Source: Bacteroidales bacterium (GTDB lineage: Bacteria; Bacteroidota; Bacteroidia; Bacteroidales; B18-G4). Taken from it: 64,000 nucleotides of DNA. The notes beneath the pieces are model-generated. The model searched no databases. It saw only the letters and a program-made list of their open reading frames with translations, and was not told the DNA's origin. The DNA is taken from the NCBI GenBank assembly GCA_018400295.1, contig JAGYMZ010000011.1:1-64000 (forward strand). The letters run 5' to 3'. The position numbers and the translations under genes were made by a program. Shown here piece after piece: positions 20,325 through 32,000 of this stretch (positions are counted from its first letter, which is position 1; each line of letters begins with the position of its first letter).

Positions 20325-22421
20325 TCAGCCAATAGAAGCCCAATTTGGGCTGGTTTTGTTGAGGTAAGACAGATATTTCCTGAGCCGCACATTGTTTTCT
20401 GATGACAGGTCCGGGTCCTTGTTCAGGATCTCATATGCAAGGCTGCGTGCGTATTTTAATATTTTCTCATCCCTGATCAGGTTGGCAATTTTCAGGTTGA
20501 TGATGCCGCTTTGCTGGGTTCCCTGCAGGTCGCCCGGCCCGCGCAACCGCAGGTCCACTTCAGCCAGCTCAAATCCGTCCTGTGACTGCACCATGGTTTC
20601 TATCCTCAGACGGGCTTCGTGGGTCATTTTATAGCCGGTCATGAGGATGCAATACGATTGGTCGGCGCCACGTCCCACCCGGCCGCGGAGCTGATGTAAC
20701 TGAGAGAGGCCAAAGCGTTCCGCATTTTCTATGACCATCACGCTGGCATTGGGTATATCCACTCCCACCTCTATGACCGTAGTGGCAACCATGATCTGTG
20801 TTTCCTTACGAATGAAACGCTGCATTTCGTGATCTTTATCGGCATGCTTCATTTGTCCGTGCACGATGCTTACGGCATATTCCGGAAGCGGGAACTCCCT
20901 GCATATGCTCTCATAGCCGTCCATGAGGTCTTTCAGGTCAAGGGTGCTGGATTCGTTGATCAAGGGGTAAACAATGTATATTTGCCGGCCCTGTTTGATT
21001 TGTTCTCTCATGAAACCAAACAGTTTCTTTCTTTTGGAGTCATAAAAATGATGTGTTTTGATCTTTTTCCTTCCCGGGGGAAGTTCATCAATAATGCTGA
21101 TGTCCAGGTCGCCGTAAAGGGTCATGGCCAGGGTCCGCGGGATGGGGGTGGCGGTCATGACCAACACATGGGGTGGCCGGGAGCTTTTTTCCCATAACCT
21201 GGCCCGTTGTGCTACGCCGAAGCGGTGCTGTTCATCAATGACCACGAGTCCCAGGTTTTTAAATACAACCGGTTTTTCGATCAGGGCATGTGTGCCTGTC
21301 AGGATATGGATCTCGCCATTGAGGAGGCCGGACAGAATTTCTTTTCTTTCTGCGGCTTTGGTTGATCCGGTCAGCAGGCGGATTTTAATCCCCATGCTGT
21401 CCAGCATCCTGCCCAGGGTTTCGTAGTGCTGATTGGCAAGAATTTCCGTAGGTGCCATAAAACAGGCCTGGAATCCATTATCCAGGGCAATCAGCATTGA
21501 CATCAATGCCACAAGGGTTTTGCCGCTGCCCACATCGCCCTGGAGCAAACGGTTCATTTGTTTGCCCGACCCCAGGTCATTGCGGATCTCTTTGATCACT
21601 TTTTTCTGGGCGCCGGTTAATTCAAAGGGCAGGTGATGCTTATAAAATCCGTTCACATAATCCCCTATTTTTATGAAAACATGCCCGCTGACTTTCTTAT
21701 TTCTTCCGGCTTTGTGATGAAGCAACCGGAGTTGGATAAAAAACAGCTCCTCAAATTTCAGTCTTGCCTGTGCTTTTTTCAGGATGTCAAGATCCTTTGG
21801 AAAGTGTATGTTTATAAGGGCTTCTTCACGGCCGGTCAATCTGAGCATGGATAAAATGTATTCCGGAAGGTTCTCCTTAATATTTCCCGGCAATTTGCCC
21901 ATCAGTGTTTTGATGATCTTACTGATGTTGCGGCTGGACAAGCCCCTGGACTTGAGTTTTTCGGTCGTGTTGTAAAAACCCTGGAGAGTATTTCCCAGGT
22001 TGTCCTTTCGTTCTGAAGCCGGTTCAATTTCAGGATGGGGTATATTGAACCGGTTGTTAAACAGTGAGGGTTTGCCGAAGACAATGTATTCTGTGTCCTC
22101 ATTGAACGCATCTTTAAACCAGCGTATGCCTTTAAACCATAGCAATTCGATTTTCCCGGTATCATCCTGCAGCCATGCGGAGAGTCTTTTCCCTCTTTTT
22201 TGTCCGACGACCTGCATATTGCGGATTTTGCCTTTGATCTGAACATAGGATGCATCGGAGCTTATCTCATTGATTTTGAAATATTTACTCCGGTCTGTAT
22301 ACCGGAATGGAAAGTAGTAGAGCAGATCACGGAACGTGTATATCTGCAGTTCTTTTTTCAAAAGATCTGCTCTTTTGGGTCCAACGCCTTTCAGGTATTC
22401 TATGGGGGTGTCCAGATCCAT
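20325..22421 (-). CDS. recG: ATP-dependent DNA helicase RecG
   Basis: LLQGDVGSGKTLVALM, VIDEQHRFGVAQR, LRGRVGRGADQS. Confidence 0.98.
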   Translation of the reverse strand: MDLDTPIEYLKGVGPKRADLLKKELQIYTFRDLLYYFPFRYTDRSKYFKINEISSDASYVQIKGKIRNMQVVGQKRGKRLSAWLQDDTGKIELLWFKGIRWFKDAFNEDTEYIVFGKPSLFNNRFNIPHPEIEPASERKDNLGNTLQGFYNTTEKLKSRGLSSRNISKIIKTLMGKLPGNIKENLPEYILSMLRLTGREEALINIHFPKDLDILKKAQARLKFEELFFIQLRLLHHKAGRNKKVSGHVFIKIGDYVNGFYKHHLPFELTGAQKKVIKEIRNDLGSGKQMNRLLQGDVGSGKTLVALMSMLIALDNGFQACFMAPTEILANQHYETLGRMLDSMGIKIRLLTGSTKAAERKEILSGLLNGEIHILTGTHALIEKPVVFKNLGLVVIDEQHRFGVAQRARLWEKSSRPPHVLVMTATPIPRTLAMTLYGDLDISIIDELPPGRKKIKTHHFYDSKRKKLFGFMREQIKQGRQIYIVYPLINESSTLDLKDLMDGYESICREFPLPEYAVSIVHGQMKHADKDHEMQRFIRKETQIMVATTVIEVGVDIPNASVMVIENAERFGLSQLHQLRGRVGRGADQSYCILMTGYKMTHEARLRIETMVQSQDGFELAEVDLRLRGPGDLQGTQQSGIINLKIANLIRDEKILKYARSLAYEILNKDPDLSSENNVRLRKYLSYLNKTSPNWASIG

Positions 22422-22472
22422 TTACTTGGCGGGGTTTGGCTACAAATGTAGTGAAAAGGGGGGATAAAAAGA

Positions 22473-22500
22473 AAAACTCCCCCGGGGGAGGGGGAGTTTT
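22473..22500 (-). terminator. Intrinsic terminator between gldN and recG
   Basis: AAAACTCCCCC-gggggа-type loop-GGGGGAGTTTT with T-run on the minus strand. Confidence 0.75.
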
Positions 22501-22540
22501 GTCGCGGGGATATATGCTATCCTTGTATGATCATATTGCG

Positions 22541-23431
22541 TTAATATTCCCAGAGGGTTTGTTCGAATCTCATCATCTGATTTTTGATCCTGTCCGCTTC
22601 ATAGAGTGCTTCGAGCCCCGAGGCATATTCGTTGATCTTTCTGTCGTAAACATTGGATTCTTTATAAATGAGACTCCCGAACATTCTTTTCCAGAAAATA
22701 TCGTCGTAGGTGAGCTTCATGGCATCGTTATGCCTGTTATAGATCAATGCCTGGCTGAATACCGGACGGGCTTCCGGGAAATATACCCAAAACAGGGGTT
22801 CCGGGAATTCGACGCCTTCAAGTTCTTTCATCATGACCGGACAAATACCTATGATGCGTACCATGAGTTGTGACCGCTGTTTATCGAAGAACCAGTCTTC
22901 TTTGATCCTGAAACGCATGACCCTGGTAGGATCAAAAGAAGAATAAATAACAGAGTCGAATTCTTCATAAGGCGGGTAGGGTCTTTGAAACGTTTTATGG
23001 ATGGTGTCTACCTGCCGGTTGATGACTTCCTGATACGTCAAGGGGATCAGAAACTCATCGGTTTGGGATGTTGCATCATACGCTGTGATGGATCCCTCCT
23101 TTAAAGCATCCATGATCACTGTGATCAGGTTGCGCCAATCGTTATGGGGTTCAAGGGGGTAATAGAACGGTTGATTGATCTTTTGTCTCAGGTCAAGTAC
23201 TCTCCAGATCCTTTTTTTCCACATGACATCTGCTTTGCGCAGGGGTGGATAAGGGACCGGTTTGGTATTGATAAATCCGCCCCCGTCTGAAAAAAGACCA
23301 TCGACGGGAGGTTCATTATTGTAAACCTGAGCTGTGGAGCGATCTTGTATTCCAATGATCAGTACAACAACCGTTAAAATGATGCTTATCTTTTTCATAT
23401 GGTTAATCTCCTGCGATTTATTGTATTTCAA
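22541..23431 (-). CDS. gldN: Gliding/T9SS protein GldN (PorN); start probably at the internal MKKISI
   Basis: RKADVMWKKRIWRVLDLRQKINQPFYYPLEP, position in the KLMN cluster. Confidence 0.93.
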   Translation of the reverse strand: MKYNKSQEINHMKKISIILTVVVLIIGIQDRSTAQVYNNEPPVDGLFSDGGGFINTKPVPYPPLRKADVMWKKRIWRVLDLRQKINQPFYYPLEPHNDWRNLITVIMDALKEGSITAYDATSQTDEFLIPLTYQEVINRQVDTIHKTFQRPYPPYEEFDSVIYSSFDPTRVMRFRIKEDWFFDKQRSQLMVRIIGICPVMMKELEGVEFPEPLFWVYFPEARPVFSQALIYNRHNDAMKLTYDDIFWKRMFGSLIYKESNVYDRKINEYASGLEALYEADRIKNQMMRFEQTLWEY

Positions 23432-25073
23432 GGTTAATGGGGTTCAATGTACGTATTGTGCCATCCGGTCCTTCGGCCTGGATGTTCTCGAAAAGGAACC
23501 GTTGTTTCCTTCGTGCATTTCTGATGATGTTGGCAATTTCTTCAGTAAACCTGTTTCCCCTGATATTTTTCTGAACAAGGTCGCCTCCGATAATGGTGAT
23601 CATTTTATAGGAGGTGACGGTGAAATACATTTCAAATTCAAAACTTTTCATGGTTGGGATGATGGCGCTGGCGGCAAGCAGAACATTTTTTTCAATGGGT
23701 CCCTGGTTCATTCCGGCAATTTCAGCCACCGGGTCGGGTACTTTTTTAACACGGAATTCCGAAGATCCCATATTCATGAATTGGCCCTGGTATTCAGCTT
23801 GCGCAGAGACCACAGCTTTCCTGGCTCCGGTGGGGACCCGGACGATCCAGTCGCCTTTGCTTTGCGGGTCCGGTTTGATCGTACCGGTTGAAATGGAAGG
23901 CCGGATACGTTCCTTGGCAACACCGGGCACGGAGATGGATACAGGATTATTGACGCCAATATAAAATACGTTCATTTTGGTTGCGGCCACCGTCAATGAG
24001 GGAGGGGCAACGATATACTCATGCTTGAACGGGTATGAAGCATCGTTTCCTTCCGGATCCTTGATACGGATCAGTCCGGCATACTTATGCGGACCCTCCA
24101 CATTTGAAGCCCATTCAAGTTTGACGGTTCCATCCTTTCCTTCGATCTTTTGCGCCCGGTCAATATTTTCAGTGGTGATTTTATCTGCGCCTTTCAGAAT
24201 GAACACTTGCGGATTTTGTTTTGAATCATAAGCGGCAACCAGGACCTCAGCTTCATAGTTTTCCCCTTTCAGCACGTAGCTTGTTTTTGGGATCACCTTT
24301 GCATCAACCTCATCAAATTTAAAGTCAGAGATGTTGATCTCAGTGAACAACATGTTGATAACGTCAAACTCGGCTGTTTGCACTTCAGCGATAAGTTTGT
24401 TCAGGATGGTAATTTCTGCGGCCAGGATCGTTGCGTAAAAGTTATGCATTTCCCAGGATTCCTTCTGGCCACTGGCATTATAGTAGGTCCCGTCGGTTCT
24501 TAAGCCGAGATTGAGCAAATCCCTGCGGGCCGTATCAACGAGTTTAAGCATCGTGTCTTTGTACGCTTCGATCCGGTCCTTCAGTTCATAAGCTTTGCGC
24601 TGGTTGATGAAATAATTGGTGGTGCGGTCGTACTTGTCTTTGGTAGGAACGCTTTCCAGGTTCAGTTCCAGCTTTTCCTTCATTTGGGCCGGATTGTCAG
24701 GGTCCGGGACTTCTTCGGTGACATAAAACTTCTCAATGGTTTCTACGGAGTCTGTTCTTTCCGAGTATTGGACGATCTCAAATTTTATGTCATTCAGATA
24801 GCGGGTCATATCCTGGGTCAATTCCCGGGCTATTTTTGCTTTTTCCCAATAGGGGCCAACTTTATTTGGATTGAGCGAATGTTGGAATTCAAATTGTTCG
24901 TAGGTGTTGTGTATTTTTCTTTTAAAAGATTCGTTCGTATCTATCATGCTTTCGTTCACCACAAGGAAAGCGTCCAGGATTTCCTTGGATACATTGAGCG
25001 CCAGCAAAGCAGTCAACACCAGGTACATCATGGCGATCATCTTTTGTCGTGGTGTTTCCTTATATCCAGCCAT
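23418..25073 (-). CDS. gldM: Gliding/T9SS protein GldM (PorM)
   Basis: MAGYKETPRQKMIAMMYLVLTALLALNVSKEILDAF N-terminal TM signature. Confidence 0.97.
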   Translation of the reverse strand: MAGYKETPRQKMIAMMYLVLTALLALNVSKEILDAFLVVNESMIDTNESFKRKIHNTYEQFEFQHSLNPNKVGPYWEKAKIARELTQDMTRYLNDIKFEIVQYSERTDSVETIEKFYVTEEVPDPDNPAQMKEKLELNLESVPTKDKYDRTTNYFINQRKAYELKDRIEAYKDTMLKLVDTARRDLLNLGLRTDGTYYNASGQKESWEMHNFYATILAAEITILNKLIAEVQTAEFDVINMLFTEINISDFKFDEVDAKVIPKTSYVLKGENYEAEVLVAAYDSKQNPQVFILKGADKITTENIDRAQKIEGKDGTVKLEWASNVEGPHKYAGLIRIKDPEGNDASYPFKHEYIVAPPSLTVAATKMNVFYIGVNNPVSISVPGVAKERIRPSISTGTIKPDPQSKGDWIVRVPTGARKAVVSAQAEYQGQFMNMGSSEFRVKKVPDPVAEIAGMNQGPIEKNVLLAASAIIPTMKSFEFEMYFTVTSYKMITIIGGDLVQKNIRGNRFTEEIANIIRNARRKQRFLFENIQAEGPDGTIRTLNPINLEIQ

Positions 25074-25123
25074 ATATAAATGTATTTTATACCGTTAACG
25101 TTCAGTTAATTAATTAAACCATG

Positions 25124-26293
25124 CTATTCTTTGGGCGAGGTTACATTCATAGCTGTAAGCATATTGCCATAAACCTGGTTCAGTGCTGTTACTCTCTCGG
25201 TGAGTATTTCCAGTTGATCTTTATACCTGGCTGTTTTTTCACTGGATACATTCAGGTTATCCAGGAATTTCCCAAGCGTTTCCTGCAGCTGGTCGATGGA
25301 TTCCACCTGCTTGCTTGATCCCTGCAATTGCAGTTCATAAGCAGCATTTAGGGCAGACAGGTTGTCTTTGTACCGTTCGGTATTTTCAACGGATGCATTG
25401 AGGTTCTCAAGATATTTTTCAATGGTCTGTTGCAATTTGGAGGATGATTCCACATTTTTATCACTTGCCTGTAATTGCAATTCATAGACGTTGTTCAGCG
25501 CGGCCATGTTATCGGCGATCTTTTTCAATTGCTCGTTGTACGCTTGCCCGTCCATGGATGTGATATCAAGTGATTCCGCAGATTTGGAAAGCAGGTCGGA
25601 AGAACGTGTATAATGTTCTGTAAGGGTGTTCAGGGATTGGGATGCAGACTGAATGCTATTGGTAAAGTCGTCTGTGGCAGACAATTCATTATTTACGGAT
25701 TCAGAAGCTCTTGAATAGGCTTGCGCAAGACCGGAAGCACTTTCGGATGCATTTTTAATGCTGCTGGCATATTCTTCGGACACACCGGCATCCCTGGTTA
25801 ATGCTTCCGATGTTTTCTTATACGACTGGGTAAGTTCATTGGCGGACTCAGAAGCTCCTTTGATGTTCCCGATATAATCCTGGGTTGCCACCGTGGCATC
25901 GGAGAGATCCACCATTTTCCTGGTATTCTCAGACAGGCTTCTGAGCCCCTGCCCGAGGTTATTGATCAGCTCCTGATCGATTTTTGCCTGATCAAGCATG
26001 TTGTCCAATTCTTCTGTGGGTTTTTTCTTTTTCTTATCTTCTTCCGGTCCGTACATGCCGGCCAGTTCAGGATAAACAAGGCTCCAGTCCGGCTCCACGT
26101 GCGGCGGCTCCCATGCTGAAAAGAAAAATATTATGGATTCTGTGGCCAATCCCACGATCAGCATAAAATCTGCCCCGGGATAGTGGTTGATCTTAAACAA
26201 GGCTCCAAGGATAACAACAGATGCTCCCAAACCATATACTCTGGCCATAAAATTTTTGTAGCCCCTACTTCTGGTGAAATTAAATATACCCAT
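25124..26293 (-). CDS. gldL: Gliding/T9SS protein GldL (PorL) with long C-terminal coiled coil
   Basis: Two N-terminal TM helices, ALFKINHYPGADFMLIVGLATESIIFFFSAWEPPH. Confidence 0.95.
   Translation of the reverse strand: MGIFNFTRSRGYKNFMARVYGLGASVVILGALFKINHYPGADFMLIVGLATESIIFFFSAWEPPHVEPDWSLVYPELAGMYGPEEDKKKKKPTEELDNMLDQAKIDQELINNLGQGLRSLSENTRKMVDLSDATVATQDYIGNIKGASESANELTQSYKKTSEALTRDAGVSEEYASSIKNASESASGLAQAYSRASESVNNELSATDDFTNSIQSASQSLNTLTEHYTRSSDLLSKSAESLDITSMDGQAYNEQLKKIADNMAALNNVYELQLQASDKNVESSSKLQQTIEKYLENLNASVENTERYKDNLSALNAAYELQLQGSSKQVESIDQLQETLGKFLDNLNVSSEKTARYKDQLEILTERVTALNQVYGNMLTAMNVTSPKE
25140..25876 (-). repeat. Internal repeats in gldL: about 35-aa units then a 49-aa unit duplicated
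   Basis: YIGNIKGASESANELTQSY / YASSIKNASESASGLAQAY / FTNSIQSASQSLNTLTEHY; ALNNVYELQLQ..YKDNLS / ALNAAYELQLQ..YKDQLE. Confidence 0.85.
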
Positions 26294-26352
26294 GATTTAA
26301 CAAATTAAGAATCTGACAATAGTTTTTCTGGTTAATATTCTTGCTCAGTGGA

Positions 26353-27735
26353 TTAGTTGTATACTTTTGATGCCCTGGCGGGATTATCGTCTTTGTTCCT
26401 GCCGAGGAATGGTTGTATGCACCGGAATCCCAAATAAGATTTGGCTGTATCCTGATATTCATAGGCACGGGTAGATACTTGCAGGTAATATGCAATATCT
26501 TTCCATGAACCGCCTCTGGCTACTTTGCGTTTCATTGCCGGCGGATCGGATTCCTTGGCATTGTACGTGTAGTTGGGGTTCATGTCCCATGTGAAATCAT
26601 AAGATACCGGATCAAACGCGCTGTTTGTCCATTCGGAAACGTTGCCCGCCATATCATAAAGGCCCCAGTCGTTTGGGGGATAATGCGCCACGATCACTGT
26701 TCTCAGTCCGCCATCATCAATGTAATTGCCCCTGAGGGGTTTAAAGTTTGCAAGGAAACAGCCCTTATCGTTGCGGGTATACGGGCCTCCCCATGGATAT
26801 GGATTGAGTTCATAACCACCCCTGGCGGCCCATTCCCATTCGGTTTCGGTAGGCAATCTGAATTCTGCCACCACATTTTCTCCGCGTTTGCTTCTGAGGT
26901 AGGAGTTGCGAAGTTCTGTCCTCCAGATGCAGAATGCTCTTGCCTGGCGCCAGTTGACACCTACCACCGGATAGTGGTCAAAGGCCTGATGCCAGAAATA
27001 TTTTTCTGTCATCGGGTCGTTGAAGGAATATGTATAGTCATGGATCCAGCATAGCGTATCCGGATAAACATTGATCAGCTCTTTTCTCACGTATACCGAG
27101 CGGTCGCGCATTCCCTGGGGGCGTTGCGCGTACATGGCATCTTCCGGATCTCCTTCCACTGTATTGTCTTTCTTGGCAGCGGCTTTCAGATCGATCCAGA
27201 AATATTCGTAGTAGAGCTTCCTGGTATCCACTTCTTTTCTTCTGAAATAGCGTTCGTGCTCCGGGAGATACATATCTTCCAATGCGGCCTGAATTTCGGG
27301 GTCGTCCGAATCCCACGGCACCTCTTCGTCCCAGTTTACCGCCGGCGGATCAATGATCGCTCCTTTTTTTGTTTCGGTGCGGACATAAGGGGGGTCTGTG
27401 ATGCCATTATCATAAAGCATCCATCTGGCAATCGAATCCCTCACCCAGTAAACAAACTGACGGTATTCGTTATTCGTGATCTCGGTCTCATCCATAAAAA
27501 AAGCTGAAACAGATACCGTTTTGGGTTGATGCAACTGCCCGTACGTAATGTCTTCATCGCCTGTACCCATGGTAAAACTGCCCTGAGGGATGAATACCAT
27601 ACCATAAGGATCGGGCTGGTAAAAACTTTTTTTGCTTCTCCTGACACCGACCAGTTCCCCATTTCCCGAATTATTGCAGCTATCGAAAATTATCAGTAAA
27701 GATAAAGCGAATAGAAAAAATGGTGCTCTTTTCAT
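26353..27735 (-). CDS. gldK: Gliding/T9SS lipoprotein GldK (PorK), SUMF1/FGE fold
   Basis: Lipobox IIFDSCNNS; MVFIPQGSFTMG..; NVSEWTNSAFD, VARGGSWKD. Confidence 0.95.
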   Translation of the reverse strand: MKRAPFFLFALSLLIIFDSCNNSGNGELVGVRRSKKSFYQPDPYGMVFIPQGSFTMGTGDEDITYGQLHQPKTVSVSAFFMDETEITNNEYRQFVYWVRDSIARWMLYDNGITDPPYVRTETKKGAIIDPPAVNWDEEVPWDSDDPEIQAALEDMYLPEHERYFRRKEVDTRKLYYEYFWIDLKAAAKKDNTVEGDPEDAMYAQRPQGMRDRSVYVRKELINVYPDTLCWIHDYTYSFNDPMTEKYFWHQAFDHYPVVGVNWRQARAFCIWRTELRNSYLRSKRGENVVAEFRLPTETEWEWAARGGYELNPYPWGGPYTRNDKGCFLANFKPLRGNYIDDGGLRTVIVAHYPPNDWGLYDMAGNVSEWTNSAFDPVSYDFTWDMNPNYTYNAKESDPPAMKRKVARGGSWKDIAYYLQVSTRAYEYQDTAKSYLGFRCIQPFLGRNKDDNPARASKVYN

Positions 27736-27841
27736 TTTTGTCCTGTTTAATTGTCAACGTAACGATACTTGCAGTTAGAATATTTTATTTGGCTCCAAAA
27801 ATAGTTATTCTGAATAAACGACAAGCAATTTTTTGTAATTT

Positions 27842-28822
27842 TTACAGAAAGCGGACATTTTTATAGCTTTTACGTTCTTTTTCACCTTTAAGTTTGAAAC
27901 AATACTTCAATAAAATTTCATGACTTCCTCCAGTCCTTGACAGTCCCAGCTTGGAGGTTGTTATGTCATATGAGTATCCGATTTGAATATTTTTGATCTC
28001 TGCCCCCAAAATGATGCCAATCGCATCTTGCACACGGTAGTTGATGCCTCCCCAGAATTTATCGTTGTATACCACCAATGAGCTCAGGTCGTATTGGATG
28101 GCAGAAAAATTTGTCTTGATCAACACCGATGGTACCAGGGCAAAAGCGGGATTTCTGGGGAAAACGAATTCATATCCTCCGGTCAGGTATGCGGTCCTGT
28201 CCAGCTTCATGGCCAGCACATGGGTCCCGGTTGAATCTGTCCTGGATGAAAGATCCTTGCCGGTGTTTTCCAGGATCTGATTTGCGGAAACACCAAAATA
28301 ATAGGATTCCGGCACATTATAGAATGCGCCCAGGGAGAAATCGATGAGCATTTCGCTTTCTTCCCCGCTGAGTTGTTCAAGCAAAGGATCAGGCTCAGCA
28401 GGTTCCAGCTTGGAAAAATCAATATATTTATTGTTAAAGCCTGCCATGGCCCCGATGCCCAGGGTTCCGAAACCAATATCCTTATGGTAGGAATATCCTA
28501 CCCGGAGGCTGATATTTTTTTCAAATCCGAGTTGATCCTGCATGATGATGGCCCCGACTCCGCCGTGAAGAATTTTCACCGGGGCATGGATGCTCAATAA
28601 AAATGTCTCCGGAGCCACTTTGTTTCCGTCCATATCTTTAAAACCGGCCCATTGCTGCCTGACTATCCCGGAAACGCATATGGCATTGTTTAAGCCTGCA
28701 TACCCCGGATTGACCGTGAAGTTATTGAACATGTTTTGGGTGAACTGCGGTTCCTGCTGCGCCCATGCTCCGGAAATAATGAAAAAAGAAGCGATCACAC
28801 TATGTATAGATTTTCTGCTCAT
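27842..28822 (-). CDS. porP: PorP/SprF-family outer membrane protein
   Basis: QEPQFTQNMFNNFTVNPGYAGLNNAICVSGIVRQQWAGF family signature. Confidence 0.93.
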   Translation of the reverse strand: MSRKSIHSVIASFFIISGAWAQQEPQFTQNMFNNFTVNPGYAGLNNAICVSGIVRQQWAGFKDMDGNKVAPETFLLSIHAPVKILHGGVGAIIMQDQLGFEKNISLRVGYSYHKDIGFGTLGIGAMAGFNNKYIDFSKLEPAEPDPLLEQLSGEESEMLIDFSLGAFYNVPESYYFGVSANQILENTGKDLSSRTDSTGTHVLAMKLDRTAYLTGGYEFVFPRNPAFALVPSVLIKTNFSAIQYDLSSLVVYNDKFWGGINYRVQDAIGIILGAEIKNIQIGYSYDITTSKLGLSRTGGSHEILLKYCFKLKGEKERKSYKNVRFL

Positions 28823-29038
28823 CTATGTATTATTGATTTTCCGGAAAGAGGATAGCTAAAGTAATACATTTTTTTAAAACCACACAATAAGCAAAATTAA
28901 TTCGCTGCATTCATGCATTTTGAAATTTACAGGATCCGGGAAATTAGCATTCAGGTTCATAGACAACGGCATTTTTTCTGATTAATTTTGTTTTGTAATG
29001 AAATATTTTGCCGGATGTTCTATTTTGATCCGGAATGA

Positions 29039-32000
29039 TTAAAAATAGGCCCTTAACTGGATGCTCCCCAGGTGAACCGTTTGTATTTCCGGTGATTTCC
29101 TGCCGTTATACTGAAGGCTGACCTGAAGATGGCCGGATATGTTTTGCTGGAATACCAGGTTCCAGGTACCGTTCCTTCCGGGCTGGAAGCCGTCCAGCAT
29201 TTCAAAGGCCAGCGGTGTACCCATCTTGTCATTATAATGCACATTGATGTAATTGGCCCCGGCCTGCAGGCTGCCCCTGTTGACGATCTTATAACTGAGC
29301 GCGATTCCTGCCTCATGGACGATGGCCTTCACTCCGGAATGATCCTGCACATTTTCTTTGTTCGTATGAACATAGTTGATGTCAATTTTTAATTCCGGAC
29401 CGGGCTGGTAGCTCAGGGTGGGTTCAATACGGTAGTATTTGATATGATAATTACGGGCGCTGAAAAATTGTGAGAAACTTTTCCTGTTGCCGGTTTCCCC
29501 CCCCAGGATCATGGAAAATCCTTTAAAGAAATTCCATCTCAGGTTGATTTTCTGCATTTGGATGTCCCTGGTTTCAAATCCGTTTACGAGAAGGTTCTTG
29601 TTCCGGTTGCTTTGTATGCTAAGGTCAGCACCGAAAGTCGGATTGTTACGGTTATAATACAAGGTGTTCCTGAAGCTGGAACTCAGGGATAGCAGAAGAC
29701 TGTCGTTCAGGGAGCGTTCATTTATAAAGGGATTGTAAGCTTTGGCCGGATCATTTTCCGATGTTTTATGGGATATGTGGAAAGAAAGCTGGTTTGAAAA
29801 CCTGGAGATGAACTTTTTGATACCTTCTTCAACCGACCATACCGTTGCCGGGTTCAGCAAAATGGATTCACTGAACTGGTTGTAATAGGCTTTGATATAA
29901 TCATTGCTTTGGGAATAGATCCTGATATAGTTTGCCTCATCCCTGAACGGTGCGATCTCAAATTCGTTCAGCTGCTGTATGTTGTCCCCGTTGTAATCGA
30001 TCCATGTGTATATCCCTTCCCCGGTGGGAACTTTCAGGTATGAAAACTCCTGCTTTTCTTCCAGGCCGGAACCGATCTCATAATAGGTATTCATGGTCAG
30101 TATTCCTTTTCCGATGCGAAGAAAATGTTCAATCCTTCCAATGAGGGTGTTTTCAGGTTCCCGGGCTGCGGTCAGACTGTCATACACGTGCAGGGATCTG
30201 TATGTCCCGGAAATATTCAGCCGGTTGTTGCGGTTCTTTTCGAAATCTGCCTTAAAGCCAAGTTCTTCCGCTTTGGTCGAATTCCTGAGCTGATTGTTCC
30301 GGGGCGCTTTGTCGTATCGCTGATTGTAAAAGATCTCGTAATTTGTATGACCCGAATCGGCGTTGGCAATATAGCCCCCCCATTCGAAATATGAGTAACT
30401 GTTCAGTGTTATGGAGTCTGTTTCTTTTCGGTGAAGGATGTTGTATTCCTGATCGTCTCTCAGTCCTATCCTGATTTTCTTAACACGCCGGGAAATATCG
30501 ATCCGGTGTCTCAGAAAATCACTGGTCAATTTCCGGTTGCTTGTATTCAGGTAACTTCCGCTGAAATCCACGTTCATCTTTCCGGCCTTTACGCCGCCGG
30601 AAATATCATTCTTCAGTCCTTTGTAGCCATTGCTCCGCAGCAGGGTGAGCAGTTCATACTTCAGACTGCCTTTTTGAGGATGCCGGAGGTGTGCATGCAA
30701 TCCGGCATGATTCTCTGTTTCTTTGCCATTGTCTTCGACATTCCAGTCGCGTTCAAATTCCACCGGCCTGTAAGGTTCGATGTATTGGAACCGGTGTCCC
30801 GTCCATTCATAAAATATGCCCGTGTTCAGTGTCCAGGTTGTATCGGAACGCCCAAGCCGCCAGGTTTTGTCCAGTAAGGTGCGTAAGGCAAATCCGGTAT
30901 TGTCCCCCTTATCCTTGTCCGAGAATGTATTGACATCATGGTTGCTGACGGCAAATTCGGTTAAGACCTGCGCATTGCCCGGAAGCTGCAACTCCATTGA
31001 AGTGGTGAGCATTTGCTTTTTCCTGGGAGGAACCAGCAATTGTACCGGTTCATGGGATCCTTGCAATACACCGTTTACCGGGGCCTTCCATTCAAAAACC
31101 CTTCCGTTGGCATCGCTTTTTACAAGCACATAGTTCCCCTTGCCTGCGCCCACATTTGAAAATCCAGCTTTATAAATGGCTTTGCCGGGGTTGTCCGAGT
31201 GTACAAGCACGGAGTCGTATAGGATCCCGTTGACCAGGGTGTCCACCAGCATGTATCTTACCTCATCACCGGCAAATCCGGTGCTGTCGATATTATATAC
31301 AAAGGCATCCCCGGTACTGTCACCGGCTTTTCTCAGTATTTCTTTTTGTCCGGCCGTAAGTTCCTGATCGAGGGATTGGTTTTTCAGATCGCTTTCTGAA
31401 AAGCCATTGATCCGGATATGCAGGTTTTTGTTCTTGTATTCATTGTTTACAAAGAACATGGCCCGGGCATAACTTTTGTCAGAATATTCAAACTCTGCCA
31501 CGATCCTTTTGTCTTTTGTGATCAGTATGTTCGGGGTAAACGTAATTTCGCCGGTATTATAATTGATGGTATAATCCTTTGATTCTCCCCTCCGAAGCAG
31601 CCGGCCATCAATATATACCTTTTCCGACCCGGCCAGGATGATGATAAAGGTTTCTCCTTCATTGCCTTCCAGCTTGTAAGGGCCCTGGTTTCCTTCATTG
31701 CCGTTGAATTTGTTCCTGGCAAATTTTCCCCTGGACAGGGCGGCGGCGCCCCGTACTTTCATATGCCCACGCGTGTACGTCCTTTTTTTGTTCATGATGT
31801 CAAACCTGCTTTTGAATTCGGCACCCTGGGCCTTTTTGAAGAAATTCATAAAATGGCTGCCGGGGGATGCCAGGTCGTAATCACCCACGGTGAGTTCGTT
31901 GTTCCGGGCCGACAGCTTAATAAAGACCTTGTCAAATTCCTGTAGCTGCTGTGTGTTCCCCTCAGGCTGGATAGGGATGTTGTTGTCGGTGATGGCTGCT

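Noticed and set aside
25140-25876. Repeats in gldL considered as a CRISPR-like or VNTR locus
   Set aside because: Repeats are degenerate at the DNA level, in frame and coding for a coiled coil; no spacers
28823-29038. AT-rich intergenic gap between porP and the large OM protein examined for tRNA or small RNA
   Set aside because: No cloverleaf, T-loop motif or convincing hairpin found by eye
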